A stretch of DNA of 64,000 bases from Mycobacterium avium subsp. avium. Lineage in GTDB: Bacteria; Actinomycetota; Actinomycetes; Mycobacteriales; Mycobacteriaceae. Both the position numbers and the translations under genes were made by a program. Shown here piece after piece: positions 43,203 to 52,849 of this stretch; the stretch's first letter is position 1, and each line of letters starts with the position of its first letter. The stretch is from positions 1,798,001 through 1,862,000 of the forward strand of contig NZ_CP046507.1 in NCBI RefSeq assembly GCF_009741445.1, in the 5' to 3' direction. The notes beneath the pieces were generated by a model, which worked only from the letters and a program-made list of their open reading frames with translations, did not search any database and was not told the DNA's origin.

Positions 43203-43218
43203 TTGGATGACCTTCCAA
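43203..43218. promoter_or_regulatory. Inverted repeat TTGGA-N6-TCCAA
   Basis: Perfect five-base arms at 43203-43207 and 43214-43218 between the divergent TetR and hydrolase genes; a likely TetR binding site. Confidence 0.5.
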
Positions 43219-43249
43219 TGTTTGTATTCCTTCCATTACTGTGGGCGTC

Positions 43250-44146
43250 ATGACCCGAAGCGACATCACTTTTACCTCGGCCGACGGCACCTGTGCCGCC
43301 TGGCTCTACACACCCTCCTCGCACTCCGCAGACGATCGACGGCCCGTGATCGTGATGGCGCACGGCCTTGCGGGGGTCAAAGAGATGCGGCTGGATGCCT
43401 TCGCGGAGCGGTTCACCGCTGCCGGCTACGTCTGCCTGGTCTTCGACTACCGCCACTTCGGCGCGAGTTCCGGCGAACCGCGCCAACTGCTCGACATCGA
43501 CAAGCAACTGCAGGACTGGCGCTCGGCCGTCGCCTACGCGCGGACCCTCGATGGCATCGACCCCGACCGAGTCGTGGTGTGGGGCACCTCCTTTGGCGGC
43601 GGCCACACCATAATCACCGCCGCCCAGGACAAGCGCATCGCCGCCGCGATCTCGCAGTGCCCATTCACCGACGGGTTCGCCTCCTCATTCGCCATACCAC
43701 CGGTGAGTTCGGTCAAGGTCACCGCCCTCGCCGTGCGCGATGCCATCGGCGCCCGGCTCGGACGTCCGCCGGTGATGGTGCCGTCCTACGGCCCGCCCGG
43801 ATCGGCTTCGCTGATGTCCTCTCCCGACAGCGTCGCCGGCGTGTCCGCGCTGATCCCCGAAGGGCAGCACGTACCGAAGGAGGTGGCCGCCCGCTTCGCG
43901 CTCGACATCATCCGGCACTTCCCGGGACGTCAAGCCCGCAAGGTGTCATGCCCGATCTTGTTCGCCATCTGTGCGAACGACACTGTCGCCCCCGCCAAGG
44001 CGACCCAGAAGTACGCCGCCCAGGCACCGCGCGGCGAGATCAAGCTCTACGACGCAGGCCATTTCGACATCTACGTCGGTGCGGACTTCGAACGCAACGT
44101 CACCGACCAGCTCGACTTCCTTAGCCGCCACGTGCCCGTCAGCTAA
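43250..44146 (+). CDS. Alpha/beta hydrolase (dienelactone/S9-like)
   Basis: 298 residues. DITFTSADGTCAAWLYTP opens like X-Pro dipeptidyl-peptidase/dienelactone hydrolase relatives; the oxyanion region is VMAHGLAGVKEM, the nucleophile is in VVWGTSFGGGHT, and Asp and His lie in AICANDTVAP and LYDAGHFDIYVG. A substrate-binding insertion covers SVKVTALAVRDAIGARLG. ATG 43250 is preferred to GTG 43241. It is divergent from TetR and probably repressed by it. Confidence 0.85.
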   Translation: MTRSDITFTSADGTCAAWLYTPSSHSADDRRPVIVMAHGLAGVKEMRLDAFAERFTAAGYVCLVFDYRHFGASSGEPRQLLDIDKQLQDWRSAVAYARTLDGIDPDRVVVWGTSFGGGHTIITAAQDKRIAAAISQCPFTDGFASSFAIPPVSSVKVTALAVRDAIGARLGRPPVMVPSYGPPGSASLMSSPDSVAGVSALIPEGQHVPKEVAARFALDIIRHFPGRQARKVSCPILFAICANDTVAPAKATQKYAAQAPRGEIKLYDAGHFDIYVGADFERNVTDQLDFLSRHVPVS

Positions 44147-44541
44147 CCAATTCGATTACCCCTGAGAGCTGATTCGACGTTCGGCGAGGCGGGGGATCGA
44201 GTCGGTGCTGTTGTGCATGCCATGAAAGGGGTCACTCGGAACATCGGCGATTCATCTGGTCGCTGACTTGACATAATGTCGCTTATCGGTAGAACGGCCG
44301 CCAGTGTCGAGGCCCGGACCACCTCGCAGCTCGGAGACGGAACCGCCCGCGTCTCGAGACTTCATCGCATGGACCCGACTCGCCCGGCTCTTCACTACTT
44401 TCGGCCGGCTCGCGAGGAAGCCATTCGCCCACCAGGAACGTATTGATACTTCCCAAGGACGGTGCATGGTTCCGTCTCGCCGCCCAGATCCTCGAAACCC
44501 GCCCCGCGCCGACGGTCTCGCCCCGCCCTGCGTTCCATTTC

Positions 44542-44797
44542 GTCACTGTGACGTATTGACGCTGTCGGATTGAGCTGAGCGGTTCCCATCGAAGTGTTCG
44601 ACCAAAGGGAACATTCGGAGGCCGTCCGAATGTCCGGGCCTACGACGGCTTTAGGGCCACTGGTTCGTCCCCCTGCCCGCGCCTTCAGTGCCGGATCACG
44701 AGAACCCGACAATCCCCCGGAGTTTGGACGAACGAAATTGCTGCGCACGGCCGGGTCAGGCAGTGGGCCCCACAGCGTATCGTTTTGTCACTGTGAC
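44542..44797. repeat. Two copies of GTCACTGTGAC in similar contexts, 245 bp apart
   Basis: The copies are TTTCGTCACTGTGACGTATT and TTTTGTCACTGTGACGCTTT; both follow a GCGT 14-16 bases before. Each core is a perfect inverted repeat around a single T. Confidence 0.7.
44611..44633. other. Perfect 9-bp hairpin
   Basis: ACATTCGGA at 44611-44619, loop GGCCG, TCCGAATGT at 44625-44633. It is not next to a gene end, so it could be an operator or an RNA structure rather than a terminator. Confidence 0.6.
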
Positions 44798-44872
44798 GCT
44801 TTCCTGCGGATCGCCCGACCGAGGGTGTTACGAAGCCTAATAAAGACGAGCGAACCAATATGAAATCGGTGC

Positions 44873-45595
44873 TCAGCAGGATAGCTGGGTGGCGAGGTCG
44901 AGCAAATCTGCAGCGTTGACATCGAACGCGTCGTCGTATGCTGTGTCGGCCAATCCCAAGGGTCCGAACTCGAATGGACGGGTGACGAAGGCTGTTTGGA
45001 AACCCAGGCTCGCGGCCGCACGGATGTCGTATTTGTGGCTGGCCACCATCATGATCTGCCGCGGTGCGAGTCCCAGGTATCGCGCCGCCATATGGTAGAT
45101 CGCCGGATCGGGCTTGAACACGCCGGCCATTTCGGCGGCGAACACTGCATCCCAGGGCAGTCCGCCACGTTTCGCGATGTTGATCAGCGCCGACACGTCC
45201 GCGTTCGACAGGGTGGCAATAATGAACTTCTTCTTGAGCCGTGTCAGCCCTGGTAGCACGTCGGGCCACGGCACGAGGCGCTGCCACGCCAGGGTGAGTT
45301 CGTCACGCTCAGCGGCGGTCAAGTCGGTGATGCTGTATTCGGCCAGCAGTGATTCGAGGCTGCTGCGGTATACCGAGTGCACCGTGATCCAATTGTCACG
45401 GTCCGGTTTCGCCGCCTCCAGACAGCTGAAGTACGCAGCACGCCAACTGTTTACGAAGTCGCTCCAGTCCACGTTCTGATTGCGGCTACCGCAGATACGC
45501 TGAGCTTCGCTGCACACGGTCGAGTGGAAATCGGTGACCGTGCCCTGAACATCGAACAGCAACGCCTTTGGTGCAAACCGTGCCGAGTGGTACAC
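44873..45595 (-). CDS. HAD-superfamily type II haloacid dehalogenase
   Basis: 240 residues of the L-2-haloacid dehalogenase family. The nucleophile Asp is in LLFDVQGTVTD (about D15), the Ser is in IATLSNADVS, the Lys in GVFKPDPAIY and the acidic motif in MVASHKYDIRAA; the VTRPFEFGPLG segment is near the end. It is predicted to hydrolyse 2-haloalkanoic acids or related phospho-substrates. The GTG at 45595 is taken as start. The gene is divergent from the PPE gene, with 127 bp between. Confidence 0.87.
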   Translation of the reverse strand: MYHSARFAPKALLFDVQGTVTDFHSTVCSEAQRICGSRNQNVDWSDFVNSWRAAYFSCLEAAKPDRDNWITVHSVYRSSLESLLAEYSITDLTAAERDELTLAWQRLVPWPDVLPGLTRLKKKFIIATLSNADVSALINIAKRGGLPWDAVFAAEMAGVFKPDPAIYHMAARYLGLAPRQIMMVASHKYDIRAAASLGFQTAFVTRPFEFGPLGLADTAYDDAFDVNAADLLDLATQLSC

Positions 45596-45722
45596 TCATG
45601 GCTTCAGGCCTCGCTACAGCGGCCGAAAGGAGTCAGCCGGTGATGGGTCGCGGCCCCCATGGCGGTCACGCACGGGTCGTTTCGAAAGCCACTGCAACAC
45701 CTTGTAATTGGAAAGGCCGGCA

Positions 45723-47309
45723 GTGACCGCGCCGATCTGGATGGCGTTCCCGCCGGAGATCCATTCGGCGCTGCTGTCCAGCGGGCCCGGACCCGGGCCG
45801 CTGCTGGCATCGGCGGGCGCCTGGAGCTCACTGAGCACCGAATATGCCGCAGCCGCCAGCGAACTGACCGCGCTGCTCGATGAGGTTCAAGCCGGAGCCT
45901 GGGAAGGACCCAGCGCCGCCCAGTATGCGGCCGCTCATGCGCCCTACGTGGCCTGGCTGACGCAGGCCAGCGCGGACAGCGCCGCAATGGCCGCACGGCA
46001 GGAAACCGCCGCGACCGCCTACACGACCGCCCTGGCGGCGATGCCGACGCTGGGCGAGCTGGCCGCCAACCACGCGATGCACGCGGCGCTGGTCTCGACG
46101 AATTTCTTTGGCGTCAATACCATTCCGATCGCGCTGAACGAGGCGGACTATTCGCGAATGTGGGTGCAGGCAGCCACCACCATGAGCACGTATCAGGCCG
46201 TCTCGACAACCGCCGTTGCTTCCGCGCCGCAGGCCACGGCGGCCCCGAAGATCATGAACGTCGGCATGAGCGGTGGCTCCGGGATGAGCGGCGGCAATCC
46301 GTACGTCATGGGAACCGCACTGCCGCAAAACCTTCAGGAATGGCTGGAAGCCCTGTTTCCGTTCAACCCGTTTTCGCCGCAGGGCTGGTCGATGCATCCG
46401 AGCCTGTCGATGTTCTTGTCCCGGGTGGAGACCTTGATTCCGATGTACGCGCACAACCCCGCGCAATTGCTCGAGACCATCGTGATGCTCGCACTTCAGT
46501 TCGTGATCCACCGAACCCTGTACCTGATCTGGCTGATTCTTTACAACCCGGCCGGGCTGCTGAGCTTTTTCCTGAGCAATCCGGTGTACACCCTCGCGCT
46601 GACCACACCCCTGCTGATCGTGCCCGCGGGAGCGGCCGGAGGATTGGCGGGCCTGACCGGCCTGGCGGCGGTCCCGGCGCCCACGCTGACCCCACCGGTG
46701 TCACCGTCCACGATTCCGGTGGCCGACGCTCCCCCGCCGCCCACCGTCGGCGCCGCACCGACCATGGGCACGGCGTCGTCGCCCGGCGCGGCTCCGATGC
46801 CCGCATCACCGGAGGCGGCGGCCACCCCGGGCGCACCACCCACACCGCCACCGACGATCATTGGACCCGAAACATCGTTAACTGCACAGGCTTTCGTTTC
46901 ACCCTACTTGGTGGGGGTTCTCGGGGCGGCGACGGAGTCGAGCGCTTCGGGCAAGAACTGCCGGCCGGCCGCCGATGCCACCGCGGCGGCCGCGGCCGCG
47001 CCGGCCCCGGCCGCGGCCGATCGACAAACCCGGCGACGCCGGCGAAACACCCCCAGCCGCGTCGACCGCGGCTACCGCTACGAATTCCTCGACCCGGAGG
47101 CGGACACCGAGCCGGACGAGCGGGCCGCGGCAGATATTGCCCCACAACCGAATTCGTCTTTGACCTCCGAGCGCGGCGCGGGCCGGCTGGGTGTCACCAC
47201 GGTGACCGGGCGGCGAGCGTCGGGATTGGCCAGGCTGGCCGGCGACGCATTCGGTGGCGCACCGACCGTTCCGATGATGCCCGGCAGCTGGAGGCCCGCT
47301 ACGGGGTGA
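45723..47309 (+). CDS. PPE-family protein, PPW subgroup
   Basis: About 528 residues. The N-terminal PPE domain (1 to about 175) begins with [14 protein letters not shown] and has the [20 protein letters not shown] helix-turn segment. It is followed by a hydrophobic region with [20 protein letters not shown], a Pro/Ala-rich linker, and a tail ending PMMPGSW, which fits the PxxPxxW of the PPE-PPW subfamily. Such proteins are exported through ESX (type VII) machinery with PE partners; no PE or esx gene is adjacent. GTG 45723 follows GGAAAGG. Confidence 0.88.
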   Translation: MTAPIWMAFPPEIHSALLSSGPGPGPLLASAGAWSSLSTEYAAAASELTALLDEVQAGAWEGPSAAQYAAAHAPYVAWLTQASADSAAMAARQETAATAYTTALAAMPTLGELAANHAMHAALVSTNFFGVNTIPIALNEADYSRMWVQAATTMSTYQAVSTTAVASAPQATAAPKIMNVGMSGGSGMSGGNPYVMGTALPQNLQEWLEALFPFNPFSPQGWSMHPSLSMFLSRVETLIPMYAHNPAQLLETIVMLALQFVIHRTLYLIWLILYNPAGLLSFFLSNPVYTLALTTPLLIVPAGAAGGLAGLTGLAAVPAPTLTPPVSPSTIPVADAPPPPTVGAAPTMGTASSPGAAPMPASPEAAATPGAPPTPPPTIIGPETSLTAQAFVSPYLVGVLGAATESSASGKNCRPAADATAAAAAAPAPAAADRQTRRRRRNTPSRVDRGYRYEFLDPEADTEPDERAAADIAPQPNSSLTSERGAGRLGVTTVTGRRASGLARLAGDAFGGAPTVPMMPGSWRPATG

Positions 47310-47410
47310 GGCGGACCCGCGATTCGCAAACCCCGTCGACACTATCCCGGTCCTGTATGGTCAGCGTGTCCACCGGCGCACGCAGACCGCACGGAAACCG
47401 AGGGCACTCG

Positions 47411-48337
47411 ATGGCTGACCGGCTCCCCGACGATGCCTTCACGGCGCCCCAGGTGGTGGATCCCGGTCTGCGCAAGGTGGCTCGATTCCTGCCCCGCGGG
47501 TACGCCCTGCACCGCGGTCTCAAGCTGCAGCGCGCCATCATGAACCTGATGGGCAACGCGGGCCGCCTCCGCACGGTGCCGGTGGTCGCGGTCAACGAGC
47601 ACGTCACCGTCCGGCTGCACCGTCCACCCAACCTCGCCGAGCATGCGCCCGCGCTGCTCTGGATCCACGGCGGCGGCACGGTCATGGGGCACGCCGCCCA
47701 GGACGACAAGTACCTACGCAAGCTTTCGCACCGCACCGGTGTCGCGATCGCGGCGGTGGAACACCGGTTGGCTCCCGAACACCCGTACCCCGCGCCGGTC
47801 GAGGACTGTTACGCGGCCCTGCTGTGGCTGGCGCGCCAGCCCTGGGTGGATCCGGAGCGGGTCGCCGTCGGTGGGGCAAGTGCCGGTGGACTTTTCGCGG
47901 CCACCCTGGCGCAGCGGGCGCACGACCGCAACGACGTCAAAATCGCCTTCCAGATGCTGGTGTATCCGATGCTCGACGATCGCACCGGCGCCCAACGCGG
48001 CGGCCCCCGACGCCTCATGTGGACCGAATCCGACAACCAGCTGGCCTGGCAGTGGTACCTCAACGGGGCCGACCCCGACGAGGCGGCACCGGCCCGCCGC
48101 AAGGACCTGTCGGGCTTGCCGCCGGCCTGGATCGGCGTCGGCACCCTGGACCTCTTTTATCCGGAGTGCCTGGAGTACGCGCGGCGTCTGCGCGAGGCCG
48201 GCGTTCCGGTGCAGGAGGAGATCGTCCCCGGCGCGTTTCACGCCTTCGACCAGATCGTGGACAAGGCGCCGATCTCCGCCAAATTCTTCGAAAGTCAGTG
48301 CGATTTTCTGCGCGGTGCTCTCGCCCCCAACGGGTGA
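47411..48337 (+). CDS. HSL-family esterase/lipase (Lip type)
   Basis: 308 residues of the hormone-sensitive-lipase group. The oxyanion motif is IHGGGTVMGH, the nucleophile elbow VAVGGASAGGLFA, the acid is in GVGTLDLFYPE and the His in PGAFHAFDQI. Other typical phrases are VEHRLAPEHPYPAPVED and the N-terminal KLQRAIMNLMG. It hydrolyses short-chain esters or lipids. ATG 47411 follows GAGGG; a longer form could begin at ATG 47357. The downstream gap holds a hairpin at 48461. Confidence 0.88.
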   Translation: MADRLPDDAFTAPQVVDPGLRKVARFLPRGYALHRGLKLQRAIMNLMGNAGRLRTVPVVAVNEHVTVRLHRPPNLAEHAPALLWIHGGGTVMGHAAQDDKYLRKLSHRTGVAIAAVEHRLAPEHPYPAPVEDCYAALLWLARQPWVDPERVAVGGASAGGLFAATLAQRAHDRNDVKIAFQMLVYPMLDDRTGAQRGGPRRLMWTESDNQLAWQWYLNGADPDEAAPARRKDLSGLPPAWIGVGTLDLFYPECLEYARRLREAGVPVQEEIVPGAFHAFDQIVDKAPISAKFFESQCDFLRGALAPNG

Positions 48338-48460
48338 CAAGCCGGCCCGGCCCGGTACACCGCTGAATTCCATTGTGCGACAAGCGCTATCACGCGCCAC
48401 GGGCACCGCCCGCGGCTCTGCTCAGCCCCGCCGGACAGGCCGCGCCATGTTTGCCGGCGC

Positions 48461-48480
48461 GGCGGACGGGGCGGTCCGCC
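48461..48480 (+). terminator. Hairpin terminator after esterase gene
   Basis: GGCGGAC (48461-48467) pairs with GTCCGCC (48474-48480) over a six-base loop, and a short TTTT follows 20 bp later. It lies between the esterase gene and tetR. Confidence 0.5.
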
Positions 48481-48513
48481 CGGCCCCGAGCCGACGGCTT
48501 TTGAGTGCAAAGT

Positions 48514-48528
48514 GTGCACGACGTGCAA
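48514..48528. promoter_or_regulatory. TetR operator at the tetR start (GTGCA-N5-TGCAA)
   Basis: GTGCACGACGTGCAA, with another TGCAA half-site at 48506-48510. It resembles the perfect TTGCA-N5-TGCAA before mmpS and lies just before the TetR start codon, suggesting autorepression. Confidence 0.6.
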
Positions 48529-48532
48529 CTAT

Positions 48533-49147
48533 ATGAGTATGGCCAATCCCGTTGGGCTACGCGAGCGCCGTCGCCGCCAGACGAGCGCCGACATCCGCGA
48601 TGCCGCGGTGCGCCTCACCCTGGAACGCGGATTCGACAAGGTCACCGTGGACGAGATCTGCGCCGAAGCGGGAATCTCGACGCGCACGTTCTTCAACTAC
48701 TTCCCCAACAAGGAATCCGCGATCGCCTACGGCCCCTCGGACATACCGCCGGAGTTGGTCGCCGACTTCGTCGCGGCCGGACCGGCCCCCTACTCGGTGG
48801 TGCTGGCGGAGCTGATCACGCTGGCGGCGCACCACCTGCGTGACGTGCCCCCACGACGGGAACACGCCGCCAACATGCTGGAACTCGCCAAGACCTCCCC
48901 CGCGGTGTTGGCCGCGTTCCTCGCCGATCTGGAACGATTCCAGAACCAGTTGACCGAGATCATCGTGCGCCGCCAAGGCATGCAGCCCGACGACGAGATG
49001 GCCCCGCTGATCTCCGCGCTGGCCCTGACGGCGGTGCGTTCCGGCATCGAGAAGTGGGCGAGCGGCGAGGCGAGTGAAACCGACGACACGCCAATGCCTT
49101 ATGTTGAGCGGGCCGCGGCGCTGGTGAACAGCATCTTCACCAAGTGA
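48533..49147 (+). CDS. TetR-family regulator of the mmpS/mmpL pair
   Basis: About 204 residues. The DNA-binding domain is RRRQTSADIRDAAVRLTLE, VTVDEICAEAGISTRTFFNY, FPNKESAIAYG; the C-terminal part (LAELITLAAHHLRDVPPRRE and LADLERFQNQLTEIIVRRQG) is like the AcrR/TetR_C_17 group. ATG 48533 is used, with ATG 48539 and GTG 48512 as alternatives; none has a good ribosome site, so the mRNA may be leaderless. It lies 297 bp before mmpS and shares an operator motif with it. Confidence 0.85.
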   Translation: MSMANPVGLRERRRRQTSADIRDAAVRLTLERGFDKVTVDEICAEAGISTRTFFNYFPNKESAIAYGPSDIPPELVADFVAAGPAPYSVVLAELITLAAHHLRDVPPRREHAANMLELAKTSPAVLAAFLADLERFQNQLTEIIVRRQGMQPDDEMAPLISALALTAVRSGIEKWASGEASETDDTPMPYVERAAALVNSIFTK

Positions 49148-49169
49148 CCTGAAACACCTCCAGCAAATG

Positions 49170-49184
49170 TTGCATAAACTGCAA
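49170..49184. promoter_or_regulatory. TetR operator before mmpS (TTGCA-N5-TGCAA)
   Basis: TTGCATAAACTGCAA, a perfect five-base inverted repeat in the 297-bp leader between tetR and mmpS. A related sequence lies at 48514. Confidence 0.65.
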
Positions 49185-49444
49185 GGTATGCAGATCATGT
49201 ACTATGCGCTGGTGGCGGTACGCGGGGAGGCTTCAGCAACAAGGCGATCCGGGTGTCGCTACCGGGAACGTCAGCCGGTGTAAGGGCCAGCATTCACCGC
49301 GCGTGACGCTCGAGCGCACACGAACCACGGCAATCGACGTAACTCGTTGTTGAGCAGCGCGGCGTGTGGGCACTCGCTTGCCCACGGCCCCGGCGGCACA
49401 ACCGCTGACCCGCGTCACGACCGCGTGATGGGGAAGGGAACTAG
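49185..49444. other. Long leader before mmpS
   Basis: About 260 bp between the predicted operator and the mmpS start with no gene. It may be an untranslated leader; I see no known riboswitch pattern. Confidence 0.35.
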
Positions 49445-49879
49445 GTGCAGATTTCGAGACTTGTGCGCAACGCCTGGTTGCCGCTGCTGATCGTGGCGGT
49501 GGTGCTGGTCGGCGGCTTCGCCGTGGTTCGGGTCAAGTCCTTCTTCGGCGCCCACGACACCGGTATCCTGACCAGCCCGCGGCTCGACGATTCCAAGCCG
49601 TTCAAACCCAAGGTCGTCAAGTACGAGGTGTTCGGTTCGGCCAGCCAGGCCAACGTGAATTATCTGGACCTGTCCGCCGACCCCAAGCGCGTCGATGGCG
49701 CGCCGCTGCCGTGGACGCTGGTGCTGTCCACCACCGCCCCGTCGGTCTTCCCCAATCTTTCGGCGCAAAGCGACGGCAACACCCTGGGGTGCCGCATCAC
49801 CATCGATGACGAAGTCAAGGACGAGAACATCACCCACGGCGTACACGCCCTGACCTTCTGCTTGGTGAAATCCGCATGA
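49445..49879 (+). CDS. MmpS-family membrane protein
   Basis: 144 residues: one N-terminal membrane helix ([20 protein letters not shown]) and a periplasmic domain with the MmpS signatures [35 protein letters not shown] and [19 protein letters not shown], ending CLVKSA. MmpS proteins assist MmpL exporters of lipids, siderophores or drugs. GTG 49445 follows GGGGAAGGGAA. Its stop overlaps the mmpL start (ATGA at 49876-49879), which secures the pair. Confidence 0.92.
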   Translation: MQISRLVRNAWLPLLIVAVVLVGGFAVVRVKSFFGAHDTGILTSPRLDDSKPFKPKVVKYEVFGSASQANVNYLDLSADPKRVDGAPLPWTLVLSTTAPSVFPNLSAQSDGNTLGCRITIDDEVKDENITHGVHALTFCLVKSA

Positions 49880-52776
49880 GCACAACGTTCGACGACACCA
49901 GAACCGACGCCATCCCCGTCGTCAAGGAGCCCGTGCGGGAGAAGATCCCCCGGTTCATCCGGACGTTCGCCGTGCCGATCATCATCGGCTGGATCGCGCT
50001 CATCGCGGTGCTCAACGTCGTCGTCCCGCAGCTCGACGAGGTCGGCAAGATGCGCTCGGTGGAGATGACTCCCGACGACGCGCAGTCGGTCGTTGCGACC
50101 AAGCGCATGGGCGCGGTGTTCAACGAGTACAAGTCCAACAGCTCGGTGATGATCGTGCTCGAGGGCCAACAACCCCTGGGCGCCGACGCCCACGCCTACT
50201 ACGACGAGATCGTGCGCCGGCTCAACGCGGACACCAAACACGTTGAGCACATTCAGGATATGTGGAGTGATCCGCTGACCGGGGCGGGGGCGCAGAGCAA
50301 CGACGGGAAGGCGTCCTACGTCCAGGTCTATCTGGCCGGTAACCAGGGTGAGGCGCTGGCCAACGAGTCGGTGGAATCGGTCCAGAACATCGTCAAGAGC
50401 GTGCAGGCACCCAACGGGGTCAAGGCGTATGTCACCGGCCCGGCCGCGCTGTCGGCGGATCAGCACACCGCCGGTGACCGCAGCCTGCAGCTGATCACGG
50501 CAGCCACCTTCACGGTCATCATCGGGATGCTGCTGCTGGTCTACCGGTCGGTCATCACGGTGTTGCTGACGCTGGTGATGGTGGTGCTCGAGCTGTCCGC
50601 CGCCCGCGGGATGGTCGCATTCCTGGGTTATTACAAGATCATTGGCCTGTCGACGTTCGCCACCAACCTGTTGGTCACGTTGGCGATCGCGGCCGCCACC
50701 GACTACGCGATCTTTTTGATCGGCCGCTATCAGGAAGCCCGGGCGGTCGGCGAGTCCCGCGAAGACGCGTACTACACCATGTACAAGGGCACCGCGCACG
50801 TGGTGGCCGGCTCGGGGATGACGATCGCCGGCGCCACGTTCTGCCTGCATTTCACCAACCTGCCCTACTTCCAGACGCTGGGCATCCCGCTGGCCATCGG
50901 CATGGTGGTGGTGGTCGCGGCGGCGTTGACGCTGGGCCCCGCGGTCATCTCGGTGGCCTCGCGTTTCCGTCAGACGCTGGAACCCAGGCGCACGCAACGG
51001 ATTCGGGGATGGCGCAAGGTCGGCACCGTCGTCGTGCGCTGGCCCGGCCCGATCCTGGTCCTCACGATCGGGGTGGCACTCGTCGGGTTGCTGACCCTGC
51101 CCGGATACCGCACCAACTACAACGACCGCAACTACCTGCCCACCGACCTGCCCGCCAACGAGGGGTACGCGGCCGCCGACCGGCACTTCTCGCAGGCGCG
51201 GATGAACCCCGAAGTGCTGATGATCGAAAGCGACCACGATCTGCGCAACTCGGCGGACTTTTTGGTGATCGACAAGATCGCCAAAACGGTCTTCCGGGTA
51301 CCCGGGATCGGGCGGGTGCAGGCCATCACCCGGCCGCAGGGCACCCCGATCGAGCACACCTCGATCCCCTTCCAGATCAGCATGCAGGGCGTCACCCAGC
51401 AGATGAACCAGAAGTACCAGCAAGACCAGATGGCCGACATGCTGCATCAGGCCGACATGATGCAGACCACCATCGACAGCATGGAAAAGATGCAAAGCAT
51501 CACCGTGCAGATGTCCAACGACATGCATGTGATGGTGCAAAAGATGCATGACATGACCATCGACATCAACGACTTACGCAACAAAATGGCCGATTTCGAG
51601 GACTTCTTCCGGCCCATGCGCAGCTACTTCTACTGGGAAAAGCACTGCTACGACATCCCGGTGTGCTGGTCGCTGCGCTCGGTGTTCGACGCGCTCGACG
51701 GTATCGACACGATGACCGACGACATCCAAAGCCTGCTGCCCATCATGGATCATCTGGATACGCTGATGCCCCAGATGGTGGCGTTGATGCCCTCGATGAT
51801 CGAGAACATGAAGGCCATGAAAACCACGATGCTGACCATGTATTCGACCCAGAAGGGTCTGCAGGATCAGCAGAACGAGGCGCAGAAGAACTCCAACGCC
51901 ATGGGCAAGGCGTTCGACGCCTCCAAAAACGACGACTCGTTCTACCTGCCCCCGGAGACCTTCAACAACAAAGAGTTCAAGAAGGGGATGAAGAACTTCA
52001 TCTCCCCCGACGGGCACGCCGTGCGGTTCATCATCAGTCATGACGGCGATCCGATGACCCAGGAAGGCATTTCACACATCGGGGCGATCAAGAAAGCCGC
52101 CTACGAAGCGCTCAAGGGAACACCCCTGGAGGGCTCCAAGATCTACCTGGCGGGCACCGCGTCGATCTACAAGGACCTCAGCGACGGCAACAACTACGAC
52201 CTGTTGATCGCCGGAATCTCTTCGCTGTGCCTGATTTTCATCATCATGCTGATCATCACCCGCGGCGTGGTGGCTTCGGCGGTCATCGTGGGCACCGTAT
52301 TGCTCTCACTGGGCGCATCATTCGGGCTGTCGGTGCTGATCTGGCAGCACCTGATCGGCATCGAACTGCACTGGATGGTGCTGGCCATGTCGGTCATCAT
52401 CCTGCTGGCCGTCGGCGCCGACTACAACCTGCTGCTGGTGGCCAGGTTCAAAGAAGAAATCCACGCCGGCTTGAACACCGGCATCATCCGGTCGATGGGC
52501 GGCACCGGCTCGGTGGTGACCTCGGCGGGGCTGGTGTTCGCCTTCACCATGATGACAATGGCGGTCAGCGAACTCACGGTGATCGGACAGGTCGGTACCA
52601 CCATCGGCCTGGGTCTGCTGTTCGACACCCTGATCGTGCGGTCACTGATGACACCCTCGATCGCCGCCCTGCTGGGCAAATGGTTCTGGTGGCCCCAACG
52701 AGTCCGCCAACGCCCCGTCCCCTCCCCCTGGCCGAAGCCGGCCGCCCAAGAGCGCGAGGTGCTTGCGGACGCCTGA
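49876..52776 (+). CDS. MmpL-family RND exporter
   Basis: 966 residues, the size of MmpL4/MmpL5. One helix (about 30-50), a periplasmic domain, helices 2-6 with [21 protein letters not shown] (proton-relay Asp-Tyr), then a second periplasmic domain with a long Met-rich coiled-coil hairpin (about residues 495-690, for example [18 protein letters not shown]) and [13 protein letters not shown], and helices 7-12 with [20 protein letters not shown] (second Asp-Tyr). The coiled coil marks the MmpL4/5 group that exports siderophores or glycopeptidolipids. It overlaps mmpS and is under the TetR gene upstream. Confidence 0.93.
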   Translation: MSTTFDDTRTDAIPVVKEPVREKIPRFIRTFAVPIIIGWIALIAVLNVVVPQLDEVGKMRSVEMTPDDAQSVVATKRMGAVFNEYKSNSSVMIVLEGQQPLGADAHAYYDEIVRRLNADTKHVEHIQDMWSDPLTGAGAQSNDGKASYVQVYLAGNQGEALANESVESVQNIVKSVQAPNGVKAYVTGPAALSADQHTAGDRSLQLITAATFTVIIGMLLLVYRSVITVLLTLVMVVLELSAARGMVAFLGYYKIIGLSTFATNLLVTLAIAAATDYAIFLIGRYQEARAVGESREDAYYTMYKGTAHVVAGSGMTIAGATFCLHFTNLPYFQTLGIPLAIGMVVVVAAALTLGPAVISVASRFRQTLEPRRTQRIRGWRKVGTVVVRWPGPILVLTIGVALVGLLTLPGYRTNYNDRNYLPTDLPANEGYAAADRHFSQARMNPEVLMIESDHDLRNSADFLVIDKIAKTVFRVPGIGRVQAITRPQGTPIEHTSIPFQISMQGVTQQMNQKYQQDQMADMLHQADMMQTTIDSMEKMQSITVQMSNDMHVMVQKMHDMTIDINDLRNKMADFEDFFRPMRSYFYWEKHCYDIPVCWSLRSVFDALDGIDTMTDDIQSLLPIMDHLDTLMPQMVALMPSMIENMKAMKTTMLTMYSTQKGLQDQQNEAQKNSNAMGKAFDASKNDDSFYLPPETFNNKEFKKGMKNFISPDGHAVRFIISHDGDPMTQEGISHIGAIKKAAYEALKGTPLEGSKIYLAGTASIYKDLSDGNNYDLLIAGISSLCLIFIIMLIITRGVVASAVIVGTVLLSLGASFGLSVLIWQHLIGIELHWMVLAMSVIILLAVGADYNLLLVARFKEEIHAGLNTGIIRSMGGTGSVVTSAGLVFAFTMMTMAVSELTVIGQVGTTIGLGLLFDTLIVRSLMTPSIAALLGKWFWWPQRVRQRPVPSPWPKPAAQEREVLADA

Positions 52777-52780
52777 ACCA

Positions 52781-52841
52781 CGCGAAAGTGCAACTGCCCA
52801 CGGTCCCACTCGGGAAATGCGTCGGCAGTAGCACTTTCGCG
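52781..52841. terminator. Long inverted repeat after mmpL
   Basis: CGCGAAAGTGC (52781-52791) is fully complementary to GCACTTTCGCG (52831-52841). Inside, CTGCC and GGCAG extend the stem. It separates the convergent mmpL and SDR genes and can terminate both. Confidence 0.6.
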
Positions 52842-52849
52842 GCAAAGGG

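Larger units (their letters stand above)
44147..44872. other. 726-bp gene-free stretch with palindromes
   Basis: Two 89-codon frames exist (44304-44573 and 44594-44863, plus strand) but they lack ribosome sites and domain features. The region instead shows the nine-base hairpin ACATTCGGA-N5-TCCGAATGT at 44611-44633 and the palindrome GTCACTGTGAC twice (44542-44552 and 44787-44797), each inside a longer similar sequence. It may be a regulatory or decayed-repeat segment. Confidence 0.45.

Noticed and set aside
44304..44863. Two 89-codon frames with similar ends (HCD)
   Set aside because: Similarity is due to the repeated GTCACTGTGAC DNA motif; no ribosome sites or domain features.
49660..51549. 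629-codon minus-strand frame
   Set aside because: Antisense to mmpS/mmpL; His/Asp-rich shadow of the Met-rich exporter sequence.
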